Below, in pieces: positions 1-7,689 of a DNA stretch of 8,882 nt (position 1 is its first letter; each line of letters opens with the position of its first letter). A program made the translations under genes and the position numbers. Under the pieces are notes generated by a model. The model was not told the origin of the DNA, did no database searches, and saw nothing but the letters and a program-made list of their open reading frames with translations. The stretch is from Candidatus Thiodiazotropha sp. (ex Gloverina cf. vestifex). GTDB taxonomy: Bacteria; Pseudomonadota; Gammaproteobacteria; Chromatiales; Chromatiaceae. The DNA is taken from the NCBI GenBank assembly GCA_025656435.1, contig JAHXHT010000082.1, positions 1 to 8,882 on the forward strand, read 5' to 3'.

Positions 1-104
1 GGTCGGGGCATAACGGCTGTCGCGTTGGCGAGTCGATTTTGGGGACTCGGATGTCCCAAAATCTTTCACGAGGTAGCGACACGCTTGTAGTGCTTTTTGT
101 TAAT
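1..104. other. Non-coding flank with imperfect palindrome
   Basis: No credible gene lies between the window edge and the tRNA. The clearest structure is a stem formed by GATTTTGGG (35-43) and CCCAAAATC (55-63). It extends inward through GAC/GTC with a single bulged G, around a loop of about 6 nt. A second complementary pair, TGTCGC (18-23) and GCGACA (76-81), flanks it, but the bases between the two stems do not pair. A T-run (94-98) follows on the plus strand without a convincing stem. Read from the tRNA (minus strand) the palindrome is not followed by a U-tract, so a classical terminator is not supported. Confidence 0.5.
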
Positions 105-181
<77 letters not shown>

Positions 182-205
182 GGAATCGGCGGGTTTCTAA
201 CAGAT

Positions 206-247
206 TTCACCCGTAATTTCAGCAACTTTGCTGCAGTTACGGGTGAA
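206..247 (-). terminator. Hairpin abutting the rpoD stop codon
   Basis: A perfect 11-bp inverted repeat, TTCACCCGTAA (206-216) and TTACGGGTGAA (237-247), ends one base before the rpoD stop codon at 248-250. An inner stem, CAGCA (220-224) with TGCTG (229-233), would extend it into a long two-part hairpin. The RNA after it on the minus strand reads ATCTGTTAG, so the U-tract is poor and intrinsic termination is uncertain. It may instead be a processing or 3'-protection structure between rpoD and the tRNA, which lies only 66 bases downstream. Confidence 0.45.
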
Positions 248-2116
<1,869 letters not shown>

Positions 2117-2226
2117 CTTTTACCTTGAATTTGTACGAGAGCTACCGCCTTTGGGCTGAACGCACCATACTAGCACAGCTTAGTGCGTATATTCTACCAG
2201 TATAGGGTTTTCCATGATATTCGTGT
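2117..2226 (-). promoter_or_regulatory. Putative rpoD-proximal promoter region
   Basis: The 110 bases between dnaG and rpoD are AT-rich and hold several minus-strand -10-like hexamers: TATACT (2199-2204), TAGAAT preceded by TGG (2191-2196), and TAGTAT preceded by TGC (2167-2172). The last two resemble extended -10 elements, but none has a good -35 at the normal distance. An inverted repeat ACGCAC/GTGCGT (2160-2165, 2183-2188) surrounds the TAGTAT element. This fits an extra promoter letting rpoD be expressed apart from the upstream genes. The pattern is suggestive only. Confidence 0.4.
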
Positions 2227-3993
2227 TCAATCTGCCGACTTGTCATCACTGTCGGTGTCGAGCGATCCTGGATAGCGTTTTTTCAGTGCTTCCAGCTCTG
2301 TTTCAGACAGTTCGCTGGGTTTGAGATTCCCTGGAAGTGGGCGACTCTCCTTGCGATATTGGCTGTTGATTTTGACCAGTGCGTCGCGCAGTTCTGTCTC
2401 CTGGTCCATTTCCGGTAGGTTGAAAGTGTGTTCGGCGAGCTTGTTGAGATGGCTGAAGTGCTCGCTATCCCGCCAGCGCTCCAGCAGCGCCGCCTTGTTA
2501 AGCGTAGGTTGAGAACGAATAATTTCAAGCAGTTGCGACAAAATCTGTGTACCTGTTGTATCCCACTGTTTCCAGTTGTCCTCCACACTGTCTGCTGTAT
2601 TGACCAGATGGGGGTTATCCAGCAGAAGTGCAATAGCCAAACGTATCGGCGTGGGGCGCGTACTCTTGAAAGATTGTCTGTTAACCGCCTGACGCGTCAC
2701 ATCCCGGGGTTGTCTCTCACCTCTGTCCAGGTGGCCGTCACGAATACCCACCAGACCTTCCAGGTGCTGATACATCATGCGCCGGAACAGTCCGGGCGGG
2801 AGTCGATCCAGGTGGGGTTTTGCCAGTTCGGCCAGGTGGGCACGGCCGTCAATGGTCTCCATCTTGACCTGCCGGGTGAGCTGTTGAAAAAGAAATTCGG
2901 AGAGGGGTAGGGCATCATCAATGCGTTGTTCGAAGGCTTCTTGACCCTCTTTGCGTACCAGGGTGTCCGGGTCCTCACCGTCGGGCAGGAAGAGAAAACG
3001 CGCTTCCCGGCCTTCACGCATAATCGGTAGGGTGGTCTGTAGGGCCTTCCAGGCAGCATCTTTACCCGCACGGTCGCCGTCGAAGCAGAAAACCACCTCC
3101 GGGCAGGTGCGAAAGATCAGCCCCAGATGGTCCTGGGTGGTGGCTGTGCCAAGGGTGGCCACCGCATTGAGGATGCCGAACTGAGCCAGCGCCACCACAT
3201 CCATGTAGCCTTCGACCACCAGTAGTCGCTGGAGTTTGTTGTTCGCCCGGCGTGCTTCATGGAGGCCGTAGAGCTCCCGCCCCTTATGGAACAGCGGGGT
3301 TTCGGGGGAGTTGAGGTATTTGGGCTTGTCATCCCCCAGTACCCGACCGCCGAAACCGATGACGCGGCCGCGGGTGTCGTGGATTGGGAAGACAATCCGG
3401 TCGCGGAAGCGGTCGTAGCGTTTTCCCTCGGGTTCGCTGGTCAGGCCGCACTGGCCGAGGCGTTCGATGGTGGATTGGTCTTGTCCCAGGGCTGAGAGCA
3501 GATTGTCCCAGCCGGGTGGGGCGTAGCCGACGTGAAATTTTGCCGCAATCTCGCCGGTGAGTCCCCGTGATTTGAGGTAGCCGATAGCGCGGGGGGACTC
3601 AGGGTGGTGGCGTAGCTGCTGCTGGTAGAAGCGGGAGGCTTCGTCCATCAAGTCGAAGAGGGGGCGCAGGTCTGGCCCCTGGTCGTGCCCTGCCTCACGC
3701 GGCACTTCCATGCCTGCTGATTCCGCAAGCTCCTCCACCGCTTCGACGAAGCCCAGGTTGTCGTATTCCATCAGAAAGCCGATGGCAGAGCCATGGGCGG
3801 CGCAACCGAAGCAGTGGTAGAACTGTTTCGATTGGCTAACGGTGAATGAGGGGGTCTTCTCGTCGTGGAAAGGGCAGCAGGCCTGGAAATCGCGTCCTGC
3901 CTTTTTCAGCGGGACACGGCGGTTGATAATCTCAACCACGTCAACGCGATTGAGCAGTTCGTCGATGAACTGGGAGGGGATCTTACCGGGCAT
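2227..3993 (-). CDS. dnaG: DNA primase DnaG
   Basis: Primase synthesises the RNA primers for Okazaki fragments and for leading-strand start, acting with the DnaB helicase at the fork. The 588-residue protein has all expected parts. The N-terminal CHC2 zinc finger has C40, H43, C61 and C64 within CPFH and CFGC. The catalytic core has the basic DRFRDRIVFPIHD segment (194-206) and the RVIGFGGRVLG segment (210-220). The Toprim domain has the catalytic Glu at 261 (VVEGYMDVVALAQ) and the metal-binding DGD at 305-307. A less conserved C-terminal helicase-binding domain runs from about 445 to the end. The ATG start matches the family N-terminus (MPGKIP versus MAGRIP), but the Shine-Dalgarno before it is weak. 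It lies 69 bases after yqeY. Confidence 0.97.
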   Translation of the reverse strand: MPGKIPSQFIDELLNRVDVVEIINRRVPLKKAGRDFQACCPFHDEKTPSFTVSQSKQFYHCFGCAAHGSAIGFLMEYDNLGFVEAVEELAESAGMEVPREAGHDQGPDLRPLFDLMDEASRFYQQQLRHHPESPRAIGYLKSRGLTGEIAAKFHVGYAPPGWDNLLSALGQDQSTIERLGQCGLTSEPEGKRYDRFRDRIVFPIHDTRGRVIGFGGRVLGDDKPKYLNSPETPLFHKGRELYGLHEARRANNKLQRLLVVEGYMDVVALAQFGILNAVATLGTATTQDHLGLIFRTCPEVVFCFDGDRAGKDAAWKALQTTLPIMREGREARFLFLPDGEDPDTLVRKEGQEAFEQRIDDALPLSEFLFQQLTRQVKMETIDGRAHLAELAKPHLDRLPPGLFRRMMYQHLEGLVGIRDGHLDRGERQPRDVTRQAVNRQSFKSTRPTPIRLAIALLLDNPHLVNTADSVEDNWKQWDTTGTQILSQLLEIIRSQPTLNKAALLERWRDSEHFSHLNKLAEHTFNLPEMDQETELRDALVKINSQYRKESRPLPGNLKPSELSETELEALKKRYPGSLDTDSDDKSAD

Positions 3994-4015
3994 GGGAGCC
4001 AGTGTGCCCGTTGCG

Positions 4016-4043
4016 ATCGGCAGTCATCTGGAGGATAGCCGAT
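4016..4043 (-). other. Inverted repeat between yqeY and dnaG
   Basis: ATCGGC (4016-4021) and GCCGAT (4038-4043) form a perfect 6-bp stem around a 16-nt loop in the 69-base gap between yqeY and dnaG. In E. coli the corresponding operon has a terminator before dnaG that keeps primase low, so an attenuating or processing structure here is plausible. The stem is short, the loop large and no U-tract follows, so it may be chance. Confidence 0.25.
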
Positions 4044-4062
4044 AGTGAGGTGGGTGCGGCCG

Positions 4063-4506
4063 TCAGCCTGACAGCTTCTGTTTGACCAGGCCGCTGACTT
4101 TGCCCATGTCCGCCCGGCCCTGCATCTTGGGCTTGAGGATGCCCATGACCTTGTCCATGTCCCGCACGGACGATGCACCTGTCTTGTTGACGGCATCGTC
4201 GACCATCGATGTGATCTCCTCGTCGTTGAGGCCTTCCGGCATGTAGACCTGGATGATGGCGATCTCGCGCTTCTCCTGGTCGGCCAGTTCCTGGCGGCCT
4301 GCATTTTCGTACTGGGTGATGGAGCCCCGCCGCTGCTTGATCATCTTTTCCAGTACAGCCAACACCAGATCGTCTTCCATCTCGATCCGCTCGTCGACCT
4401 CACGCTGCTTGATGGCAGCAGTGATCAGACGCAGCGTCACGAGCCGATCCTTGTCTTTGGCCTTCATGGCGGCCTTGACGTCATCCTGGATGCGAATCTT
4501 TAACAT
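4063..4506 (-). CDS. yqeY: GatB/YqeY domain protein
   Basis: This 147-residue protein is a stand-alone member of the GatB/YqeY family, related to the C-terminal tRNA-binding region of the GatB subunit of Asp/Glu-tRNA amidotransferase. Its precise cellular function is not established. Family signatures are visible: the MIKQRRGSITQYENAGRQEL stretch at about 55-74, then YMPEGLNDEEI at about 88-98, and a C-terminal KVMGILKPKMQGRADMGKVS stretch at about 118-137. The length is typical for the family. The start lies 29 bases after rpsU with no intervening promoter evident, so it is probably co-transcribed with rpsU. No good Shine-Dalgarno precedes the ATG (upstream bases AACCACCAGC). Translation may depend on coupling to rpsU. 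Confidence 0.93.
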   Translation of the reverse strand: MLKIRIQDDVKAAMKAKDKDRLVTLRLITAAIKQREVDERIEMEDDLVLAVLEKMIKQRRGSITQYENAGRQELADQEKREIAIIQVYMPEGLNDEEITSMVDDAVNKTGASSVRDMDKVMGILKPKMQGRADMGKVSGLVKQKLSG

Positions 4507-4535
4507 GCTGGTGGTTTATTGCGGAGTAGCGTCGA

Positions 4536-4751
4536 TCAGTACTGGCGCTCGAAGCGGCGGCTTTCGCGGGAGACCTTCTTGAGGGTACGCTTGACGGCAG
4601 CTGCAGCCTTACGTTTACGTTCCCAAGTGGGCTTTTCGTAGAATTCGCGACGACGGACTTCGGCGAGAACGCCTGCCTTCTCACAAGAGCGCTTGAAACG
4701 GCGCATAGCGACTTCAAAAGGTTCGTTCTCTTTAACGCGTACGTTAGGCAT
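4536..4751 (-). CDS. rpsU: 30S ribosomal protein S21
   Basis: S21 is a small, highly basic protein of the 30S platform near the anti-Shine-Dalgarno, needed for efficient initiation. The 71-residue product matches the E. coli length exactly and keeps the signature core ENEPF...RRFKRSCEKAGVLAEVRRREFYEKP (residues 8-41), followed by a Lys/Arg-rich helix. It is the first gene of the macromolecular synthesis operon. The ATG follows a clear GAGGA Shine-Dalgarno (4762-4766), and a well-formed promoter lies about 50 bases upstream. The leader contains a short GGCTGAGCC self-complementary segment whose role, if any, is unknown. Confidence 0.98.
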   Translation of the reverse strand: MPNVRVKENEPFEVAMRRFKRSCEKAGVLAEVRRREFYEKPTWERKRKAAAAVKRTLKKVSRESRRFERQY

Positions 4752-4761
4752 CTATTCTGTT

Positions 4762-4766
4762 TCCTC
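4762..4766 (-). promoter_or_regulatory. rpsU ribosome binding site
   Basis: GAGGA on the minus strand lies 10 bases before the rpsU ATG. It is the strongest Shine-Dalgarno in the operon and fits the high expression expected of a ribosomal protein. Confidence 0.75.
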
Positions 4767-4804
4767 AGATCTGTTAAGCTGGCTCAGCCACGTGAAAGGC
4801 GGAA

Positions 4805-4833
4805 ATTCTACTCATTGGCGGCGGCGTTTGCAA
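4805..4833 (-). promoter_or_regulatory. Sigma-70 promoter of the rpsU operon
   Basis: On the minus strand, -35 TTGCAA (4828-4833) and -10 TAGAAT (4805-4810) are separated by exactly 17 bases. The start point would be near 4798, giving an rpsU leader of about 47 nt. It lies in the 119-base gap between the divergent rpsU and tsaD. Because TTGCAA is its own reverse complement, the same hexamer could be seen by polymerase facing tsaD, but no -10 lies at the right distance on that side. Confidence 0.75.
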
Positions 4834-4870
4834 AGGCGCAGCTGCAAAAAACCAAGAAAACTTCAGAAAA

Positions 4871-5935
4871 ATGCGTGTATTGGGTATCGAAACCTCCTGC
4901 GACGAGACGGGAGTGGCCATTTATGACAGCGAAGCAGGGCTGCTGGCCCATGCCCTGCACAGCCAGGTTGAACTGCATGCAGCTTATGGCGGGGTCGTGC
5001 CTGAACTGGCCTCCAGAGACCATGTGCGTAAGGTCTTGCCCCTGATCCGCCAGCTTTTGGATGAGGCCGCGATCAAGGCCGATTCATTGGATGGCATCGC
5101 CTATACCGCAGGCCCGGGCTTGGTGGGAGCGCTACTGGTAGGGGCCGCTGTGGGCCGCAGTCTGGCCTGGTCCTGGGGTATTCCTGCGGTGGGGGTGCAT
5201 CATATGGAGGGTCATCTGCTGGCGCCGATGCTGGAAGCACGTCCGCCGGCTTTTCCTTTTGTCGCGATGCTGGTCTCCGGTGGGCACACACAGCTGGTGG
5301 AGGTGACAGGTATCGGTCAATACCGATTGCTGGGCGATTCTTTGGATGATGCTGCCGGAGAGGCTTTTGACAAGACTGCCAAGCTTTTGGGGCTGCCTTA
5401 TCCTGGAGGTCCCGAATTGGCCCGACTGGCCGAGGAGGGTGATCCCAAACGCTACCGCTTTCCCCGACCGATGACGGATCGTCCTGGGCTCGATTTCAGT
5501 TTCAGCGGTCTGAAGACCTTTGCCCTCAATACGCTGACGGATGCCAAACAGCAGGAGGGTGATCCCTTTCCCCGGCAGACCCAGGCCGATATTGCCCGAG
5601 CCTTTGAGGATGCGGTGGTGGATACCTTGAAGATCAAATGCCGCAGAGCCATTCGTGAGACCGGCTTCAAGACCCTGGTGATGGCGGGTGGTGTCAGCGC
5701 CAATCGCAGACTGCGCCAGCAAATCAGCGAGATGATGACGAAGGAGGGGGGTGAGGCCTTCTATCCCCGACCGGAATTCTGCATTGACAATGGCGCCATG
5801 ATCGCCTTTGCCGGTTGGCAGCGACTCAAGGCAGGTCTCAGTGAGCCTTTGGGTATTAAGGTGACGCCCCGCTGGTCGATGGAGACCTTGGCTTTTGGGG
5901 ATGAGATCGATCGTCAGTCATCATCCGCAGGCTAA
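4871..5935 (+). CDS. tsaD: tRNA t6A37 threonylcarbamoyltransferase TsaD
   Basis: TsaD (formerly Gcp/YgjD) works with TsaB and TsaE to transfer threonylcarbamoyl from TsaC-made threonylcarbamoyl-AMP to N6 of A37 in tRNAs reading ANN codons. The 354-residue product is an ASKHA-fold Kae1/TsaD protein. Visible features are the N-terminal GIETSCDETGVAIYD motif (5-19), metal-binding H111 and H115 in HHMEGH, VSGGHTQL (135-142), GEAFDKTAKLLGLPYPGG (163-180), MAGGVSANRRLR (271-282), and D306 in CIDNGAMIAFAG, matching the third metal ligand. E. coli TsaD is about 337 residues; this one has a Ser-rich C-terminal tail. The ATG start matches the family N-terminus exactly. Its leader is A-rich with no strong Shine-Dalgarno, and I could not find a clear promoter. 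Confidence 0.97.
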   Translation: MRVLGIETSCDETGVAIYDSEAGLLAHALHSQVELHAAYGGVVPELASRDHVRKVLPLIRQLLDEAAIKADSLDGIAYTAGPGLVGALLVGAAVGRSLAWSWGIPAVGVHHMEGHLLAPMLEARPPAFPFVAMLVSGGHTQLVEVTGIGQYRLLGDSLDDAAGEAFDKTAKLLGLPYPGGPELARLAEEGDPKRYRFPRPMTDRPGLDFSFSGLKTFALNTLTDAKQQEGDPFPRQTQADIARAFEDAVVDTLKIKCRRAIRETGFKTLVMAGGVSANRRLRQQISEMMTKEGGEAFYPRPEFCIDNGAMIAFAGWQRLKAGLSEPLGIKVTPRWSMETLAFGDEIDRQSSSAG

Positions 5936-6051
5936 ACGGTGTTGATGGTGCGACCCTGCCACACCAGTAGGCTTTGGTTTTGCGTATGCAATCCATGCAA
6001 GACCCTTCACAGGGTACTGATGAAGGAATACCGAGATTATTTGGTGATTTC
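5936..6051. terminator. Convergent tsaD/epmB gap with short hairpin
   Basis: The 116 bases between the convergent 3' ends of tsaD and epmB contain no credible gene. ACCCT (6002-6006) and AGGGT (6011-6015) form a 5-bp stem with a 4-nt loop that could serve both strands, but neither side has a U-tract. It is a candidate bidirectional terminator at best. Confidence 0.25.
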
Positions 6052-7092
6052 TTAGACCGGCATCTTCGAGCGTTCTCCCGCAATTTCCCGCACCATTCTC
6101 GGTACCAGATAGCCGGGCAGCCGGGTCCGCAAGGCTTGTTGGATCTCGAGTGCGCGTGCCTCTTCCACCTCAAAGTGGGCAGCGCCCGCCACCCGATCTA
6201 GCAGGTGAAGATAATAGGGTATGACACCAATGCTGAACAGCCGCTCGCTTAACTTTACAAGGGTCTGCGCCTTGTCATTCACGCCCTTCAGCAGTACAGA
6301 CTGATTTAACAGGGTGATACCTGCTGCTTTCAATTGTCCCATGGCCTCAGCCACCTGTGGCGAGAGCTCGTTGGGGTGGTTGGCATGAATAACGATCACA
6401 GTTTCGAAACGGCCACGGGTTAAAAGCCCAATCAGTTGAGGTCCGATCCGTTGCGGCAGCACCACTGGCAATCGGGTGTGTAGCCGAAGTCGTTTGATCT
6501 GAGGCAGTGATTCAAGTTGTTCCAGCCAGTCGGCCAGTCTCTCGTCATTCACCATCAACGGATCACCACCACTGAGGATCACCTCTTCAATCTCATTGTG
6601 GTTTCGCAGATAGTCCAGAATCCTCATCCATTGGCGGGGAGAGGCGGAGCCATTGGAGTAGACGTAGTGACGACGAAAACAGTACCGGCAATGTACGGCG
6701 CAGGCGCCGGTAGCGACGATCAGGGCGCGGCCCTGGTACTTATGCAGCAGTCCTGGACAGGCCTCTGACTCTTTATCACCGACCGGATTACCTGTGAATT
6801 CCGCTATCAGAGACATCTCTTCCGCCAGGGGAAGGACCTGCCTGAGTAACGGATCATGGGGGTCGCCCGGCTGCATCAGGGCAGCGAACTCTCTTGGTAC
6901 CCTAAGGCTGAAATCCTGAATGGCTTGCTCAGTGCCGGGCGACTTGCCGTCATCAAACTGGAGGTATTTAAGCAGCGAAGGCAGATCCGTGAAGGCCCTG
7001 GAGAGTGACTGTTGCCAATCGGGTGTCTGCAAACTTGCTTCGCACTCAGGTATGATGTGCGCCGCAATTGATCTGTTTCGTGAGGAAGACAT
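6052..7092 (-). CDS. epmB: EF-P beta-lysylation protein EpmB (lysine 2,3-aminomutase)
   Basis: EpmB (YjeK) is a radical-SAM, PLP-dependent aminomutase converting L-alpha-lysine to (R)-beta-lysine, the donor used by EpmA to modify EF-P. The 346-residue reading has the radical-SAM cluster motif CAVHCRYC (C131, C135, C138), SGGDPL (174-179), NQSVLLKGVND (263-273) and YYLHLLDRVAGAAHF (293-307). The C-terminus ends ...SKMPV; by comparison with lysine aminomutases, K343 is the likely PLP lysine. E. coli EpmB (about 342) has a longer tail after this motif. The start is uncertain. ATG at 7092 overlaps the efp start codon and has no Shine-Dalgarno, while E. coli homology begins near residue 9, where the only candidate is an unusual ATT (7066-7068). 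Confidence 0.95.
   Translation of the reverse strand: MSSSRNRSIAAHIIPECEASLQTPDWQQSLSRAFTDLPSLLKYLQFDDGKSPGTEQAIQDFSLRVPREFAALMQPGDPHDPLLRQVLPLAEEMSLIAEFTGNPVGDKESEACPGLLHKYQGRALIVATGACAVHCRYCFRRHYVYSNGSASPRQWMRILDYLRNHNEIEEVILSGGDPLMVNDERLADWLEQLESLPQIKRLRLHTRLPVVLPQRIGPQLIGLLTRGRFETVIVIHANHPNELSPQVAEAMGQLKAAGITLLNQSVLLKGVNDKAQTLVKLSERLFSIGVIPYYLHLLDRVAGAAHFEVEEARALEIQQALRTRLPGYLVPRMVREIAGERSKMPV
7051..7056 (+). promoter_or_regulatory. Putative efp promoter (-10)
   Basis: TATGAT on the plus strand matches the -10 consensus at 5 of 6 positions and would start RNA near 7063, giving a leader of about 28 nt. Only poor -35 matches lie 17-18 bases upstream (around 7027-7033). The element lies inside the 5' part of epmB, so efp transcription would begin antisense within the divergent gene. 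Confidence 0.5.
7082..7087 (+). promoter_or_regulatory. efp ribosome binding site
   Basis: GAGGAA ends 3 bases before the ATG at 7091 and decides the efp start. The open frame extends upstream to 6920, but that extension lies in epmB and is absent from known EF-P proteins. Confidence 0.8.
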
Positions 7093-7663
7093 GGCTAGTT
7101 ATAGCACCAGTGAGTTTAAAGGCGGGTTGAAGATCATGCTGGATGGCGATCCCTGCTCCATTATTGAAAACGAATTCGTCAAGCCAGGCAAAGGGCAGGC
7201 CTTCAATCGGGTGAAGATCCGCAATCTCAAGACCGGCCGTGTATTGGAAAAAACTTTCAAATCCGGTGAGTCGGTGGAGGCTGCCGATGTCCACGAGACC
7301 AATATGCAGTATCTCTATGCGGATGGCGAGTTCTGGTACTTCATGGACCCGGACACCTTCGAACAGGTCAGTGCCGACAAGGCTGCGGTGGGTGAGAGTC
7401 TTAAGTGGCTGAAAGAGCAGGACCTCTGCACCGTGACCCTGTGGAACGGGTCCCCCATCATTGTCGAGCCGCCCAAGTTTGTGGTCCTGACAATCACCGA
7501 TACCGATCCCGGCCTGAAGGGTGATACCTCCGGCAGCGGCGGCAAGCCCGCCACGCTTGAGACAGGTGCAGTCGTGCGCGTGCCCCTGTTCGTGCAGATT
7601 GGTGAGACGATCAAGGTCGATACGCGCTCTGCCGAGTATGTCTCCCGCGCCAAAGAGGATTAG
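7091..7663 (+). CDS. efp: Translation elongation factor P
   Basis: EF-P binds between the P and E sites of stalled ribosomes and promotes peptide bonds at polyproline stretches. The 190-residue product has the N-terminal KOW-like domain (about 1-65), an OB domain (about 66-128) and a C-terminal OB domain with GLKGDTSGSGGKPATLETGA at about 145-164. The modification loop FVKPGKGQAF is intact with the target lysine at position 34, the residue that receives (R)-beta-lysine in E. coli. This makes it the EpmA/EpmB type rather than the Arg32-rhamnosylated type. The start at 7091 is set by homology (MASYSTSEF versus MATYYSNDF) and the GAGGAA site. The TAG stop at 7661-7663 shares its G with a possible GTG start of the next frame. 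Confidence 0.97.
   Translation: MASYSTSEFKGGLKIMLDGDPCSIIENEFVKPGKGQAFNRVKIRNLKTGRVLEKTFKSGESVEAADVHETNMQYLYADGEFWYFMDPDTFEQVSADKAAVGESLKWLKEQDLCTVTLWNGSPIIVEPPKFVVLTITDTDPGLKGDTSGSGGKPATLETGAVVRVPLFVQIGETIKVDTRSAEYVSRAKED
7098..7106 (-). promoter_or_regulatory. Putative extended -10 promoter for epmB
   Basis: On the minus strand, TGCTATAAC matches the extended -10 pattern TGnTATAAT except for the last base. It lies inside the first codons of efp. The start point it predicts (about 7090-7093) coincides with the epmB ATG at 7092, so the transcript would be leaderless or nearly so. No recognisable -35 accompanies it. Confidence 0.4.
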
Positions 7664-7679
7664 TGCCGGCGTTCAGACC

Positions 7680-7685
7680 AGAAGG
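7680..7685 (+). promoter_or_regulatory. epmA ribosome binding site
   Basis: AGAAGG lies 4 bases before the ATG at 7690 and supports that start. A competing AGAGGA (7654-7659) sits only 3 bases before the GTG at 7663, which is tight, and would add nine residues with no counterpart in E. coli EpmA. Confidence 0.6.
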
Positions 7686-7689
7686 CCGC

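Noticed and set aside
75..101. Possible intrinsic terminator with T-run at 94-98 on the plus strand
   Set aside because: The preceding bases give only 3-bp stems, and no gene is known to end just to the left.
5132..5722. A 196-codon minus-strand open frame opposite tsaD
   Set aside because: It lies entirely inside conserved tsaD, has no recognisable motif, and is best explained as a codon-bias shadow.
6920..7090. A 57-residue N-terminal extension of efp
   Set aside because: The extension lies within epmB coding sequence, is absent from known EF-P proteins, and a good ribosome binding site precedes the ATG at 7091.
7663..7689. GTG start for epmA overlapping the efp stop
   Set aside because: The TAGTG overlap is attractive for translational coupling, but E. 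coli EpmA homology begins exactly at the ATG at 7690, which has its own AGAAGG site.
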